A DNA stretch of 64,000 nt from Gonium pectorale (lineage: Eukaryota; Chlorophyta; Chlorophyceae; Chlamydomonadales; Volvocaceae), in assembly GCA_001584585.1 (NCBI GenBank), contig LSYV01000005.1:3533091-3597090 (forward strand), read 5' to 3'. Shown one piece after another: positions 12,560 to 25,806 of the stretch; the first letter of the stretch is position 1; every line of letters starts with the position of its first letter. The notes below the pieces were generated by a model that was given only the letters and a program-made list of their open reading frames with translations, did not search any database and was not told the DNA's origin. A program made the translations under genes and the position numbers.

Positions 12560-14861
12560 GAGTTTGCTCGGAGCGTGGGAGACGGCATGGGGGCCGTCAG
12601 GCGGCAGCTGTATGGCCGGGCGCATGGCGGCCGTGTGGCGGCTGCTTCCCTGGAGCGCGCTTGATTTTGAAGCTCACAAACGGGGTGGCGGACGTGGCCC
12701 CGAACTACGGCGAGGCGACGCTAGCAGTCAGCGGGGAGGGGAGGGGATGGCAAGGCGGCCGAGCAGAGCCGAGCGGAACGCCGGGCTGCGGTGTGGGGCT
12801 TGTCGGGGATGCGGGCGCCGCGGCAAGGGGCGCCGCGATGGCGCGTTCCAGGCTCGGGGCCCATGGCTGCGAGAGTGGGGCGCCGTCACGGGGCGGAGCC
12901 CTGTGGGGCGGGCGGAGGTTGGGATGCCGGTGGGTACCAGCCATTCATGCGAGTCTCTTCGGGGCGTGACGCGGGTGCGGGCTGGCATAAGAGGGTGGAA
13001 CGGGCCGGCCGCCCCACTCACCGTGTGCTGCTCTAGTGTGTTGCCACCTCTCTTATGGACTCTTTGTGCCGCGATCCCCTGACTGCGAGTGTTGCACGGC
13101 GAGCAGGGAGATGGGGAGGCTGGCGGGTCAGCGAATTATGAAGGCGAACTTTTTGTTCCGCACTGGGATCGCTCATGTATAACGGCAATCTGTGTTGCGT
13201 GTTTGGCAGCCGTCTTCTGTGGCGGGTGCCTAAGTGGCGCGCAGTGAGTGCCATTACACACGATGACTGGCTAAGGGCCCCGTGGACTGGAGGGAGGGGG
13301 GCACAGGCTTGGACAGCTGACAATCGTAACTGGACAGGTGACTCATGAGAAATGTTCTTGAGGTTTCGGTCTTCACGCGGGCGTGCGCCGGGGGTGGGGG
13401 GCTGCGTGGGAGCGACCACGGGTAGTAAAAGGCGGCACTGCGTGCGGAGGCGTGGAGCGGTGATCCCCCGGGGGGGCGGGCCGAGTGGGTGGATTCATAT
13501 GTGCATGGTCTTTGCTTTTCAAGAGAGTATACGGCGCGCTAGCTTTCCAGGCTACGTTTCACGGCAAACGTTTCGCGCTGTGTGTGGTTGGGACGGGCTG
13601 GGGCCGTGGCACCCCGCGGGCCCTATGTTCCTCTCTGCTGTTGCGGCGCGTCGCGGGCGCACCGGCAGTCACCAGTCTGTGGTCAGCGGCCAGTGGTCTG
13701 GAGTCGGACAAGGGGGCGAAGCTGCCAAAGCCCCTGCGGCTTTGTCGCCCTTGTAAGGAACACGCTACAATAAACATGCCTCCTCACCCGGGACTCGCCG
13801 TCCTCGGTCTGACGCGTGGGCGCACAGGCACCGTTCGCCGGGCATGCACTCCTCCAGTCCTCCACTCCCCCCCCCCCAAAAGTGTGTGAGGTATGACATG
13901 CGTTGGGTGTGCATGCATCGGCTGGTTGTGTTTGTATGGTGGTGTATGAAAACGCTACTCGGCTGTGGAACCCCGGTCACAGAGGGCTCTAGCGAAGGTT
14001 CCCCAACCCAGCACTCGTGCGATATAGCTTTGTACGGCACCAGTGTGCCATGCGACAACTAACTAGGGAATACCTACCCAACGCTTCGTGCGTCTTGTGG
14101 CGCCAGAATCTGAGATATTGCGTACTACCGGTAGTGCGCCAGGGACCAGGGAGTGGGTCTGGTAGCATTTGTCCAAGGACGCAAGGACCCACATCAAACA
14201 TATGGTGGTTGCGACTCGTGGTGGACCAGTGTGGGCTAGCGGCTGGCTCCTTTGTACGACACGAGCGTGATTGAGTTGGGGCGGTGGCTCTTGCAGTGAT
14301 AAGACCCGCGGGTAAATATCAAATGGACAGCTGTTGCGTGCAGGCAGCGTGCGTGGCGGGTACGGCAATGTGAGTTTATGTGAGTGAAGTCTGGGCCGCG
14401 GTGAATGAAGGTCGTGTGACAAGGTGTTGGATATGCACGCATTCCACCCGTTTTGGTCGGGGAGGTTGGGGTCAGACACGGGGTTAGGGCAGAACGATTG
14501 AGGATCAACAAGATTGCTGCCGTGCGCAACCGCTTGCAGCTACATGATCAAGCAGGCAACAGCTGCGCACGCAACCACATGTAGCGGCTGACGGGGCCCA
14601 GCTGTGAGCGTTGGGGCACGTGCAACACGAGTACGGCCACAACCCCGTGCGCTCCGGAACTTCGCAGCACACAATTCCACCTGCACTCCCTTGGCAGATC
14701 TTTACAAGCTTGCACTATTACATGCTAAAATGACCACACACTAGCAATTATTACCTAGTTCAGAGAAAAGAATGCCGTGACGCCCCACAAGCTGCAAACT
14801 ATATTGCGTTTATATTAAACTATACTTGCTAGGTTGCCTGGGGCGGGCGACGGGAGAGGCG
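12560..14861. other. 3' UTR of BAR gene, spacer and KEA3 5' region
   Basis: No gene is seen in these 2.3 kb. A TGTAA at 13752-13756 is the likely end of the BAR transcript. From about 14700 the base composition turns AT-richer than usual (for example AAACTATATTGCGTTTATATTAAACTATAC in two blocks around 14795-14825), which fits the KEA3 promoter and 5' UTR. Confidence 0.55.
13752..13756 (+). terminator. TGTAA polyadenylation signal (BAR gene)
   Basis: This is the first TGTAA downstream of the BAR stop codon at 12559. It implies a 3' UTR of about 1.2 kb. Confidence 0.5.
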
Positions 14862-17800
14862 ATGAGCTCGGCGCTGGTTATCCACAACAGCTCATCCACA
14901 GCTCATATTCGTCTCTCGTCTCAAAGACGCCCATGCATCACCTTACGGGCTGGGGCCGCTGGCGTTGGTAGCCGGACTGGGCATGTGGCGCAACTCGGCA
15001 GCGGGAGCGTCCTTAGTGGACAGTACCGCTTGCGGTGTCCTCTGCGACAGAAGCTATGCTCGACTGTCCAGACCAGGGGGCGCATCATCCCGGCGTCGTC
15101 AGAGAGCAGCACTCTCCTACCGCTCGGCCTGGACTTCCTCACCTTTCTCTCTGCCACAGTTCTTGTTATTCCGCTTTTCAAGTCGCTCAAGCTGTCGCCT
15201 GTACTGGGGTTCCTCTTCAGCGGCGTGGTCCTGAAGCAACTCGGGTGGGTGGCGCTTTTTTGCATGCGTGGCAGCGAGGCGTCCAAACATGTATAGGCAT
15301 CCGTTTTGGTTCGTGAACTTGACACTCGTGCATGTAAAAGATTTGATCTTGGGGCCTTGTCCACTGACAGGGCTGCAAGCGGGGAGCAGGATTCTCGCTG
15401 GGGGCGACCCTGGGTCGCCGGCGACCCTCCTGCAGTAACCCCGGTCTGGTTACGTAACCCATCACAGGAATGGAGCCTTCATGTGCCAATCACGCATTGA
15501 CAGGCCCTTGGCCTCTCCAGAACCCCAACCATTTTCCCCCCTCCCGCCCTGGCACGCCCCCGCCCCGCCGTTCCCAGGTTGTTTCAGGATCTGCAGGACA
15601 CGGAGCGCCTGGCGGAGCTTGGCGTGCTCTTCCTGCTGTTTGAAATGGGCTTGGAGCTGTCGCTGGACCGCTTGAAGGTGCGGTTCGGCACTCAGTGGGC
15701 CCCAAGGTCACGGCCTTCGCCCACGCGGTCTCCGGCCACCACCCGCCGGCTAGCTGGGTGTTGTGACCGGCCAAAGCGCCGTCTGGCTTCATTGTACGGA
15801 CAGACCGTGCGCCAGGGAGGGATATTTTGTGGGGCGGTCGGGCGGTCAAATCCACGCGCCAACCCAGATGGGTTTTGGTAGGAGCTGGCGAGCAGCACCT
15901 CGTGTGTGCCCGCAACGACCCACATGCCCGCTATATCCGGCCAGCGAGCAGACCTGCCGCGCCCCCACCCTGAAGTGGAGGCCGAAGAGTGCCCTTTGGT
16001 GGCCTCGCACGCCCAGGGCTGACGGGCGTGGGCTCGACCCAGATCAGCCGTGCAGCCGGTGTCTGTACGCTGCACTCTGGGCCGGGGTGTCTGCTGCTGT
16101 GCAGCCGTGGGGGCTGCACTCCAGAGCACATGCGCAGCGTTGGATTGCACTCCATGCCGTGTAGCGGGTGCGGCGCACCGCATGCTGCGGCCATGTACAG
16201 CAACTTGCTTTACGCTCGCCACATGCAGCGCCGGGCCCTCGCCTCCCTTGTGTCGGGGCCTGGCGCCCCGGGCGGGCGGTCCCAGGGTGCCCCCTCGCGC
16301 CAGGTGCCCCAGCCTCTCAACCAGGCGCTCTGTGACTGATTCTGCCCTCCCCCTGCCCTCCCTGTCGCCGAGCGCAGTCTCTGGCCAAGTTTGCGTTCGG
16401 CCTGGGCACGCTGCAGGTGGCGCTGTGCACCGGCATCTTCACGGCCTTTGCGCTGCCCGTGGGGCACAGCTTTGGGACCATCTTCCTGGAGCAGGTGCGG
16501 CCAAGAGGGTGCAGCAGGGACCATCTTCCTGGAGCAGGTGCCCGGAGTGGGGCACGGCGAGTGGCCCTCATTCGGAGGCCTGGCCCCAAAGCAAACGGAC
16601 ATGCACGCTCCGGTCTGGCGGCCAAGTTCTCAACGGGGCGTGCACCGGATGGGCGAGTGGGGCCGAGGCTTACCGGCGAACAGGGTGGGCACAGCCGCCA
16701 GATTGGATCGGTCAGCTGCCGGGGATCGTAGCAGGCTGCGTGCCGCACGGGCTTCCAAGCTCACGGACCGAAGCGGGGCTCTGCCGGACTGTGGGTTGGC
16801 AGCCCTGGTGTAGCTTTCAGCATGAAAGTGGTGGCGCATGTAATGGGAGCGGAGTCCACCCTGGAGGTTTGCGAGCGGCTGCTCTTCCTCCCTCGTCCTC
16901 CGGCTGCTCACGCCTTCGCATCGGCTGGATGCGCGGGTCGGCCGTGCTGCGCGCGCTGGCCGTCCGCGTCATTCCTCATTTCGACCCCGCCCTAGCCCAA
17001 CGACCGCGTTGGGTTGACCACCGAGGCATGCGTCCCCTACCCGTCACTACCGTAGTGAGGACGCTTTGCAACCTCTTACCTCACTCCACCCCAACGCCGG
17101 GATCCCTCCTCCTCTCAGTGTCCCATGGTTAGGGACGGCATGCGCCTTGCGCTTGGTCGATGAGAAAGCCTTCCAATCCATTGGCCCCATACCGCCCCGA
17201 CGCTCCGTGCAGGTCGCCCACGCGCCTCACCGGCTGGTGTCCATTCGCAGCGTGGACGAGGCGGTCGTGATTGGCGCGGCGCTATCCATGTCCTCCTCCG
17301 CCTTCGTACTGCAGCTGCTGCGGGAGCGCGGCGAGCAGGCGACCAAGATTGGCAGCGCCACGCTGGGCGTGCTGCTTTTCCAGGTCGGTGGGGGCGAGGA
17401 TAGTGTCGGGGATGGCAACGGGGACGACGGGGGGGCGGACGGGGCTGGGCGACGGCGGCAGGGACGGCGGGGTGGGGGTAACGGCGGCAGGGACTGGCGT
17501 CGAGGCGACGAGGTTGACGGACGGAGGGTGAACATGGTGTATGGGTGGGGCGCGTGGGCGGGACTCCTGGGTGGGCGGGTTCTGCTGCTCTCGTCGACAG
17601 AGGCGGGGATATTTCGGGGCGCTGGCTTGGCGAGTGAGCGCGCTTGGGTGTGTGGGGGCGTTGCTGCAAGGCCACGTACGGCGGCTGGAAGCTGGACAGC
17701 AGGTTGGTCGGGCATGCTTACGGGTTCGAGCAGCGTGCAGGCCGCACGAGTTAGACAGGCTGTGCTGTTGCCGGCGCGCCTGACCTCCCCGGCCCCGGCC

Positions 17801-20800
17801 CGGCGAGCCGAGCTTACCCAAGTGTACATCCCTCCCTCCCGTGGGTCCCCCGCTCGCCTCCTCGCAGGACATTGCGGTGGTGCCATTCCTGGTGCTCCTG
17901 CCGCTTGTGACGGGGGGCAAGGCGGGCACGGAGCTCATCGAGGTGAGGGCTGCTCTAGCTTCTGTTGCGTCGCGCAGTGTGCATGGACGTAAGCAAGGGT
18001 TCTGCCCCGCTGGGCGCGTTGTTCGGAGCGCGGAGGGGGCCCCTGCGTGTGGACAGAAGCACGGCAGAAGCCGGGGCGAGGCGTGAAGCGGAGGCACACG
18101 GGGCACGGGCGCCTTGGTTGGACTTGAGCACAGCGCCCGGGAGGTGGGGGGCGCCGCAGCTGTGCAGCGCACTCCTGCTTCGCGTGCGGAGCGTTGCGCT
18201 GGCTCCTCATGCCGCGCACTGCCCTCCCGGCCTTCCGCATCGCACCCAAGCCGGTCGTCCCCGACCCCGGGCTCCCCTTGACGCGATGGTCCCCTGGTGC
18301 TGCCACCGCCCCTCCTCTGGAGGCATGCGCCCCAAACGTCTCTCGTGAGAGCGCTTGGTAGCCTTTTCTCCTCCTCGCAACCTGTTTCCCGCTCCGTTGC
18401 CCACGGCCTGAGGAACCCCTCCTCGCCCCACCACCATTTCCTCTCAGGGCGCGTCCTCCCCCGTGAGCCTGCTGACCATGCTGGGGCCCACGGCGCTCCA
18501 GACGGTGGCAGGGCTGGGGGCGCTGCTGCTGGCGGACCGGTTCATCATGAAGCGGATATTCGAGGTGCGGGAATGTGGGCAGGCGTGGGGCTGGGGTCGC
18601 GACGAAGAATGAGGCTAGTAGCAGACGACAGGCGTATGGGGACGGACGAAGCCGAGTACAGTGGGGCGTGGTGTGACTGGCTCTGCCCGAAGCATCCGAC
18701 CCCGAAGCATCCGACCCAGATGGACCTGAAGTATTTTGTGCCTCCGCCGCCCTCGCACGCCCCCGACGGGGTTGCTTTGGGACGACCAACGAAGCATGCG
18801 CCCCGAGCGTCTCAGTCAGCACGCTCTATAACCTCCCCCCCCCCACACTTGGCACTCACCCCTCGCCCTAGGCGCCACGCGTTCCGACCCGTTTCCCTTC
18901 TCCACTGTCCCTCGCCCCCGCCCCCTCCCACCCCCCCCCCTCACCCCCTAGATGGTGGCCCACTCGCGCAACAGCGAGACCTTTATCGCGCTGTGCCTGC
19001 TGACGGTGGCAGGCACCTCGCTCATCACGCAGCGCCTGGGCCTCAGCGACACCATGGGCGCCTTCCTGGCCGGGGTGCTGCTCAGCGAGACGAGCTACCG
19101 GACGCAGGTGCGGGCGCTATGCCGGGGTGTGTTGGGGATGCGAATACGGAGTGCTTTTAAGGCATTAGGCAGGGCGGAACAGGCTTGTGTGCGAGCAAGA
19201 AGGCGTCCAAGCAGGCAGCCTAGTTGGCAAGGGGTGGCAAGAGCTGTGTTCGATAGGATATAATAGGATATACCTATGCATGACACTGTGCTATAGGCGG
19301 AGGTGTAGAGCTGTGTGTTTGTCGCTGAGACTGCACAATTGATCACGACCAGCACGGCCGCGGAGTGTCAGTGGTACTATGTACCATCGGGGTTTGGGGG
19401 AAGGTCGGCAGGGTCCGGCCAGGGGTCGAGAGGGCGCTCCCCGCCTGACAGTGCGCAACGGCTTGGCGCCCGCACGCACTGATCAACTCTCCGAGCCGCA
19501 GCTGTGACGCACAACCCATCAACTCGCAACGCGCTCTTGCCAGGTGGAGGCGGACATCCGACCCTTCAAGGGGCTGCTGCTGGGGCTGTTCTTTGTCACC
19601 ACCGGCTCCTCCATCAACCTGCAGTTCCTGCAGCTGCACTGGCAGGAGGTGAGAGGCGGGATGTCACTTGTGAGGGGCCCGCGGGCGGGGAGAAAGTACT
19701 GCGGGGGATAAGATCAAGTTGGCCTGGCATCGGCTCCACGGAAAGGACTAAGACACGAGGAGTCAGGACGTGCGGCGACGCGCCACGCTTCCGTTGAAAC
19801 CCCGGGCCGCACGCACCCGTACGCCTGACCAGTACCCGTTCCTCCGCAACACAGACCTTCTGGATGCTGGCGGGCCTGATTGTGATTAAGACCAGCGTGG
19901 TGGCAGCTACTGGACAGCTGGTGGGCCTCAGCAGGTGAGGCGGGGCCGGCGGCGGGGGCCGGGGCAGGAAGCAGCTCCAGGGCCGACGGCGGGAAGGGGG
20001 AGGGCGGGAAGGGGTGCGACAGCTCGCCGTGGGGTAGGTGAAGAGGTGTTCCTGTTGCCGTGTAAAACGTTGAATGCTTCGGCCGGTGGGGAGACCAGCT
20101 GCGCGCTCGTGGAAGGATAGTATCAAGCAGGAAAGGACAAGGTGAGGTAGCAGGCCGTGTGGCAGTGTCTCTCGCACCCTGTCTTTGCTGGTTTCGCGGC
20201 CCTCTCTCCCGGCCACCCCTCCTGTCTGACCCTCCTGTCCACCCCTCCCACCCCGGCGCAGGGCCGAGTCCATCCGCACCGCGTTCCTGCTGTCCCAGGG
20301 CGGCGAGTTCGCTTTCGTACTGCTCTCCTTGGCCAACCAACTCCGGATCCTGCCAACCAACCTCAATCAGCTGCTCATCATTGTGGTGAGGGAGTGCGAG
20401 CGGGACATGCGGGATGTGGGCGATACGCGTCCTCACATGCCGTCCCGCCCGGAGGGCGGCGCGGGATGGGGGTGGGGTGGAGGGGGCGCAGCGCGGCGCG
20501 GCGCAACAGGGCGCAGCGGCAGGCCCCTGTGCAGTACTACAATCGCATCCCACGGAGGCCGTGTTCTAGAACACGGTCATCATTCAGCTTGCCCACTCGG
20601 CCTGAGTACTCCTCTCCTCCCCTCCTCTCCCCGACCATGCTGTGCCGATCTCGGACTGAGTGTTGTACCTCAGTGACCCCACCCAGGGACAGAGTAACCT
20701 TCCACCCACCCGCCCACCACCCAACCCGCCCGCCCGCCCGCCCCTCCCAGGTGGTCCTGTCCATGGCACTGACGCCCTTCCTGGCGGAGACCGGCAAGGT

Positions 20801-23219
20801 GGTGGCCAACAAGCTCGACGAGCTGTACCCGCCCACGGGCGCCGGGCAGCAGGGCGGCCGGGGACAGCCCGCTCTCGCGGCGGCGGGCGCGGGGCTGCTG
20901 GGGCCCGCCTCCTCGGCGGCTGGGTCGGCGGAGGTGGAGGACGGCCACGCGGGGGGCCACCACGATGTGAGACCGGGGGAAGGAGAGGGAGCAGGGAGCC
21001 CTATACATAACCGAAGGCGATATTGCCTTGGCCGCCGGACGGGAACCCTCACGTGGAAGCAGAGCGCCTCCCTCCTCGCCCCCGTCGGTCGAAGGCAGGA
21101 TGCTGCATGATGCCAGTTACGCACCCTACCCAAGCTGCGCCCTGAACCTCCTTGCCGCTCTGTCGCTCTACCCCGTGGCTGCGGGCGCAGGTGCCCGACC
21201 CGGTGGTCATCTGCGGCTTCTCGCCCGCGGGCCAGATGGTGGCCAACATGCTCGAGAGCCCGCTGGCGTCGTCGGACGGCTCGCAGCCGGCCTACGTGGC
21301 CTTCGACCTGGACCCGGACCGGGTGGCGGCGGGCCGCAAGGCGGGATTCAAGGTGGGTAGGGGTGAGAAGGTGGCGGGGGGGGGGATGGCGGGATACCTC
21401 GGGACCGGGAGGTGTACCAGCTGGCACCTTGGATGGCTCCGCGGCTTCGCGGGCGCTGAGGGCCGCCAGCGCCCCGCAAGGTAAACGCAGGGGGTATTAA
21501 CGAAGGGAACCGACCCAGGGGGGCTGGAAAGGTTCTACGATATCAGGGCGAGGGCCAAGGCGTCAAAAACCATGGCAAACAGTAGCTCGCTTATGCCTCC
21601 TAGCTCCCGCATGAGATCCAGAACAAACCCCTCTGGCCCCTCCCGCCCCTGCCCCGTCCCGCGGCCGCCAGGTGCTGTTCGGGGACGCCACCCGCAGCGC
21701 CGTGCTGCGCGCCGCCGGCGTGGAGGCCCCGCGCGCCATCGCGGTGTGCTACCCGGACAAGGAGTCGGCGCTGTCGGCCGTGTACACGCTGAGGGCGGAT
21801 TTCCCGGCGGTCACCATCTACGCCTGCGCCGCCGACCTGCGGTGAGTAGTGACTGGCTGGCTGCAAGGCTGGCTGCCTGGCATGAAGAAGGGGGCCGTCG
21901 GGCTAAGGGGGGGGGCTGTTGGATGTGGGCGCGCGCTCCGGCGGTGTCAGGGTTGCGGTTGAGCGAGTGGAGAGGGAGACGGAGAACCGGCGGCACGCGG
22001 CAAAGAGGTGCCGGCATAGCATCATCGCCTCGTGGGAATCTCCGCGCATGCCTACGCTGCACCGGCGTGGGCTCGGCGCGGGCGCAGCGGGACGGACTTA
22101 CGGGGGCCGATGCTTCGCCGACCGGACGCGTTGCCCGCCCCGCCCTTGCACCTCTTCCAGCGCCGGAAACCAGCTTTCCATCCTAGGCTCCCCAGTCCCA
22201 ACCACAGTCGCGCCCGATTGCCGGCTGCGTGTGGCTCCCAGGCACTTCCTTTCCAGCCACGTTTGCGCCCCGCGCGTACGTCACCTCCTCCCCTCGCCCC
22301 TCGCCCCTCGTAGCCACGCGGCTGAGCTGGAGGAGGCCGGCGCGGACCACGTGGTGATCCGCTCTGTAGAGGCGGGCCTGGCGATGGGCAGCGCGCTGCT
22401 GGGCGGGCTGGGGGCCAGCGAGATCGACCTGGCCTTCCTCAAGCGCGGCATCGGGGAGACCATCGAGGCCAGGTGGGCGGGCGGCGTGCGCTCGCGGCCG
22501 GCGGGCCGGGGATTGAGGTTGGGGTGAGGGGTCGAGCTGAGGACGGGCGGAAGAGACAATGATTTGCACACTGCATGCGGGGGCTTCGCGGCGCTCTTCG
22601 CCCTCCATCCCTGGCCCCAGACGTTCCCCTGTACGTTGATTCTGCCTGCCTGCCTGTCTCCATGTGCTCACGATCTTTTGGCCCCCACCCCTGCCGCCAC
22701 CGCAGGTCTCGCGCGCTGGCGGACTGGCTCCAGAGCAGCGGCGAGCAGGTGCCCGCCTTCACCTCAATGGACATGATCGTGCTGACCGGAGAGGCGGAGG
22801 ACATCGCCCGAGAGGCGGCCGCCGCCGCCGCGGCAGCGGCGGCGCAGCGCGACGTCGAAGTGGCGGAGGCTCTGTCGGCGGAGGCGGCGCAGCCGGGCAC
22901 CCCGCTGACCAAGAGCGCGGCGCTGGCGTCGGCGCCAGCCGCCTCCGTCGCTTCGGCCTTGGCGGCGGCGGCGGCGATGGCGTCCGATTCGCCAACGGGG
23001 CTGCAACCCACGGGGGCCACCCTGGCTCGTGCATCCCTGGACATGGAGCTTGATCGGGAGCTCGATGTGTACGGGCGCGGCGCTGCCGGCAGCGGCGCGG
23101 CGGCGGTGACAGCGGCGTCGACATCGCAGCAGCCGGGAGTCGCAGGGGGAGCGTCGGCGGCAGTTGAAGAGGCCGCCGCGGCGGTCGTGCCGATGGCCTC
23201 CGGCTCGCGTGACGCATGA
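14862..23219 (+). CDS. KEA3: Chloroplast K+/H+ antiporter, KEA3 type
   Basis: KEA3 exchanges K+ for H+ across the thylakoid membrane and tunes the proton gradient. Fifteen exons: 14862-15244, 15578-15677, 16378-16494, 17213-17383, 17868-17942, 18448-18564, 18952-19107, 19544-19648, 19855-19934, 20262-20385, 20751-20966, 21191-21352, 21672-21841, 22314-22472, 22706-23219 (882 residues). A transit-peptide-like region (1-85) is followed by the CPA2 antiporter membrane domain from about residue 88. Hallmarks are FLLFEMGLELSL, DEAVVIGAALSMSSSAFVLQ, the ion-binding QD in LLFQDIAVVP, EADIRPFKGLLLGLFFVTTG and LLSQGGEFAFV. A TrkA-N/RCK nucleotide-binding domain starts near residue 549 (PVVICGFSPAGQMVANML, LFGDATRSAVL). 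The domain order and short N-terminus fit KEA3 rather than KEA1/2, which carry a long coiled-coil N-terminus. After the RCK domain comes an unusual Ala-rich tail of about 150 residues. Confidence 0.92.
16474..16540 (+). repeat. 43-bp tandem duplication copying a 5' splice site
   Basis: The end of KEA3 exon 3 and its donor (GGGACCATCTTCCTGGAGCA then GGTG) recur 43 bp downstream, starting at 16517. Only the first donor (after 16494) keeps the reading frame into exon 4. Use of the second would shift the frame. Confidence 0.85.
17161..17179 (+). repeat. Intronic CCTTCCAATC-type element, copy in KEA3
   Basis: TGAGAAAGCCTTCCAATCC lies about 33 nt upstream of the 3' splice site of KEA3 intron 3, in gene-sense orientation. 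Related copies occur in introns of three other genes (30743-30775, 40878-40906, 63241-63275). This copy keeps the right half of the element only. Confidence 0.55.
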
Positions 23220-24474
23220 CCGTTGGACGTTGTACTACATGTTGACCGTTAGCAGTTACCGGAAAGAGCCAACGAGGGGGGCCGTACAGCTGCGTAGGCT
23301 TCAGCGGTGGAAAAGGGAGTAGGTTGGCCGAACAGAGGGGTGTGCGGTCCTGTTACGTTGGGCGACCTGTGCACCCCAGGGAAGGCCTAGCTCTGGGGGC
23401 CGAGGGCAACCAGTTCTTCGCTGTGCGGTGTGAGATGCTCGTATGAAGCTTCCGGACGGGCCGGCGTGTTTGGGCTCTGTTCAGCCGGCCAGAGGCGCAA
23501 CGGCAGTCGGGTGGTGGGGGTTGGACGGAGCGCGGGCAGGAGGCTACAAACCCGGCTGCCGGGCAGGAACCGAAACCCAAATTCGTGAGTTTACCCCGTG
23601 CCGTGTTTGTCGTGTGCTTCCGCGTTGGACAGTGTCTTGTACCGTAAAACCCGGCGTGGTGTTTGTTGTATCCTGTGTGCCGCGCCTGTCTGGTGGGGTA
23701 GGGCCCAGCTACCACGATCTCGCAACAATGTGTCACATGTGCTGCGTACGGTGTTGGTGTTGTGTCCTGCCGCGCCGTACGGGTGCGGTGGTCGCAACGC
23801 CGTGGCCCCTGGCCGCAAGTCGGCCGATTTTGAGCGTGGGGCGAACTGGTCTTATCGTATATCGTACCCAGCGGTACGGCGGTGGCGGCACGGGGGCTAA
23901 AGTAGTAATCGGCCATGGCCCGCTTTGGCGGCAGCCTGCTGGCGCACAGGCCCGCCCGAGGCGGCCGCCGGTGCCCCGGGGACAACCACGCGAACTGTAT
24001 GCGTTGTCGGATGCCGTTGTCGAGCAGCAGTGCATGGGCGTGTCGGGAAAGCGGACGGCAACGCATGGCGCGCATGCCGGTGTGCGTGTCAGGATTGTGA
24101 GGGGTTGAGGAGAAGTACATCGCGTATTGGACTTCGCTCAGGACCGCTGCCCATACCGGTGCCAGGAGCCCGTGCGGTGGATCGGGCGTACCGGTAGGCG
24201 AGGCATGGGGACGCACAGTGAGGCGCGGGCCCTGCGGGCGGCGCACAGCACAGCACAGCGCACGTGCGGGCGCGGGGGCGGGCTCTCGGACAAGGCCGGC
24301 TCGAGGCCTGGGTGGCGAGCCAGGGTGATCGCCTGGGCCTGGGCCTGGGCGGCAGCTGGTTGGAGGGCGCGGCCGGGCCGCAGGGTGCCGTGCAGCGTTC
24401 CGTGACAGCTGACAGAGACGAGAGGGCGCGCTGCAAGGCGAGTGCGGGATTGCTGCCAGCGACACGCTAGAAAT

Positions 24475-24479
24475 TGTAA
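24475..24479 (+). terminator. TGTAA polyadenylation signal (KEA3)
   Basis: This is the first plus-strand TGTAA after the KEA3 stop codon at 23219. Confidence 0.55.
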
Positions 24480-24692
24480 GAGGAGCGGCGATCAGGAGCG
24501 GGCTGTCAGAATGCCACCCGTCACGTGAACCAACTCGGTGGAGCGCGTCTATGCCGAACTGCCGATGCTCCCAACACCTGGCGCGGTGGATTCCAGGGCT
24601 CTTCATTATTGGCTTACAAAGCTAACAGTTGGCATACGGTGATTGGTCACTGCTGAGATGCCCTGAAAAGACGTCGTGTTCAGGGATTGAGC

Positions 24693-24697
24693 TTACA
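24693..24697 (-). terminator. TGTAA polyadenylation signal (eIF4B)
   Basis: TTACA on the plus strand reads TGTAA on the minus strand. It is the first one met downstream of the eIF4B stop codon at 25807. A second lies at 24614-24618. Confidence 0.5.
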
Positions 24698-25806
24698 CTT
24701 ATTTAGTGGCGCAGTCTTTATGAGTCAAAGACTGCACCAGAGACGGAAGAGCGCACATCCCTGCTCTCCCACTTCACGTGCCCGCGCAGCGCTGTTCATA
24801 CCGGACTCCGTTGCTCGATCGCCCATGTAGACATGCACCAGCCTGGCTCGCTTCAGCTGCAGCTCAGCCGCTCAGAAAGCAGTGCGCCCAACCCTCCTGC
24901 ATCACCCCTCCGCTCACCCTAACGACGCTCCGGTGCGCTCCACCCTCCCGCCTGCGCAGTCGCCGCGCGACACAAGAGCGCGGCATTGCCAGACTGCGCC
25001 GCGGCACCCGCGGACAACATAAGCCAGTTGCGCATAGCTCGTATGCACGGGCCGTGCGGGGCCACACAAGCAGCGCCTGTCGTCGCACTCCTTCGCCCCG
25101 TAGATGCAAATCCAGGGCCAACCGCTCCGCATGCAAAACGTCTCAAGCCATTGCCAATCTCCACCGGTTGGGGTCCCCGAGTTTGTGGGTCTCCATCAGC
25201 GCCCGGCGTCCGGGTCCGGATAAAGCACCCAAATCATATCCTATGAAGCACACACAGATTCGTCCGCTTCTCTAAAGCAACGACGCGACGCTGCAAAAGC
25301 GAACAACGCCCACACACGACCAGCGCACTGGCAACGCAACAACACGACACGGGACGAGCGCCGTCCCTGGTCCGCAATGCCTCCTGCTCCTTCACTGTCC
25401 CAAGTCCCACCTCCCAATAAGGGAGAGGACACGCGCATAGAGCACAAGCACGGCCCTCGCAACCTGCCCGCCGGCGAAACAAACCGACAGGGCAAGGCGG
25501 ACCGCCTCCAGACCGTGACTCGAGTCCCTCCAGCTGCGTCTCTGTCCACCAGCTGCTGCTGCTGCTGCCACCGACGGCAATCCTACATCTTATCGATCCG
25601 ACCTACAAACCACCCAACAGCTAGACCGTCACCCCTGCCACCCGTTTCACGATTCATGCCCATGTATCGGGACATGGCCTGCCTGCCCAAACCAAACCGT
25701 TCCACAGCATCCACATCCGCATCGCGTCACAAACAGTACTTGCCACCGTAGGAGCAACGGCCGTATACAGCGACCGACCGCTGGCCACAATTCACGCGCG
25801 ACCCGT

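Larger units (their letters stand above)
23220..25806. other. Convergent 3' UTRs of KEA3 and eIF4B
   Basis: No gene is seen. KEA3 (plus) and eIF4B (minus) converge here. TGTAA at 24475-24479 on plus and its complement at 24693-24697 (signal for minus) place the two transcript ends about 200 bp apart. Both 3' UTRs would be 1.1-1.3 kb. Confidence 0.6.

Noticed and set aside
17719..17734. GGGTTCGAG, similar to a tRNA T-arm
   Set aside because: No matching acceptor stem or anticodon arm around it, and it lies inside a KEA3 intron.
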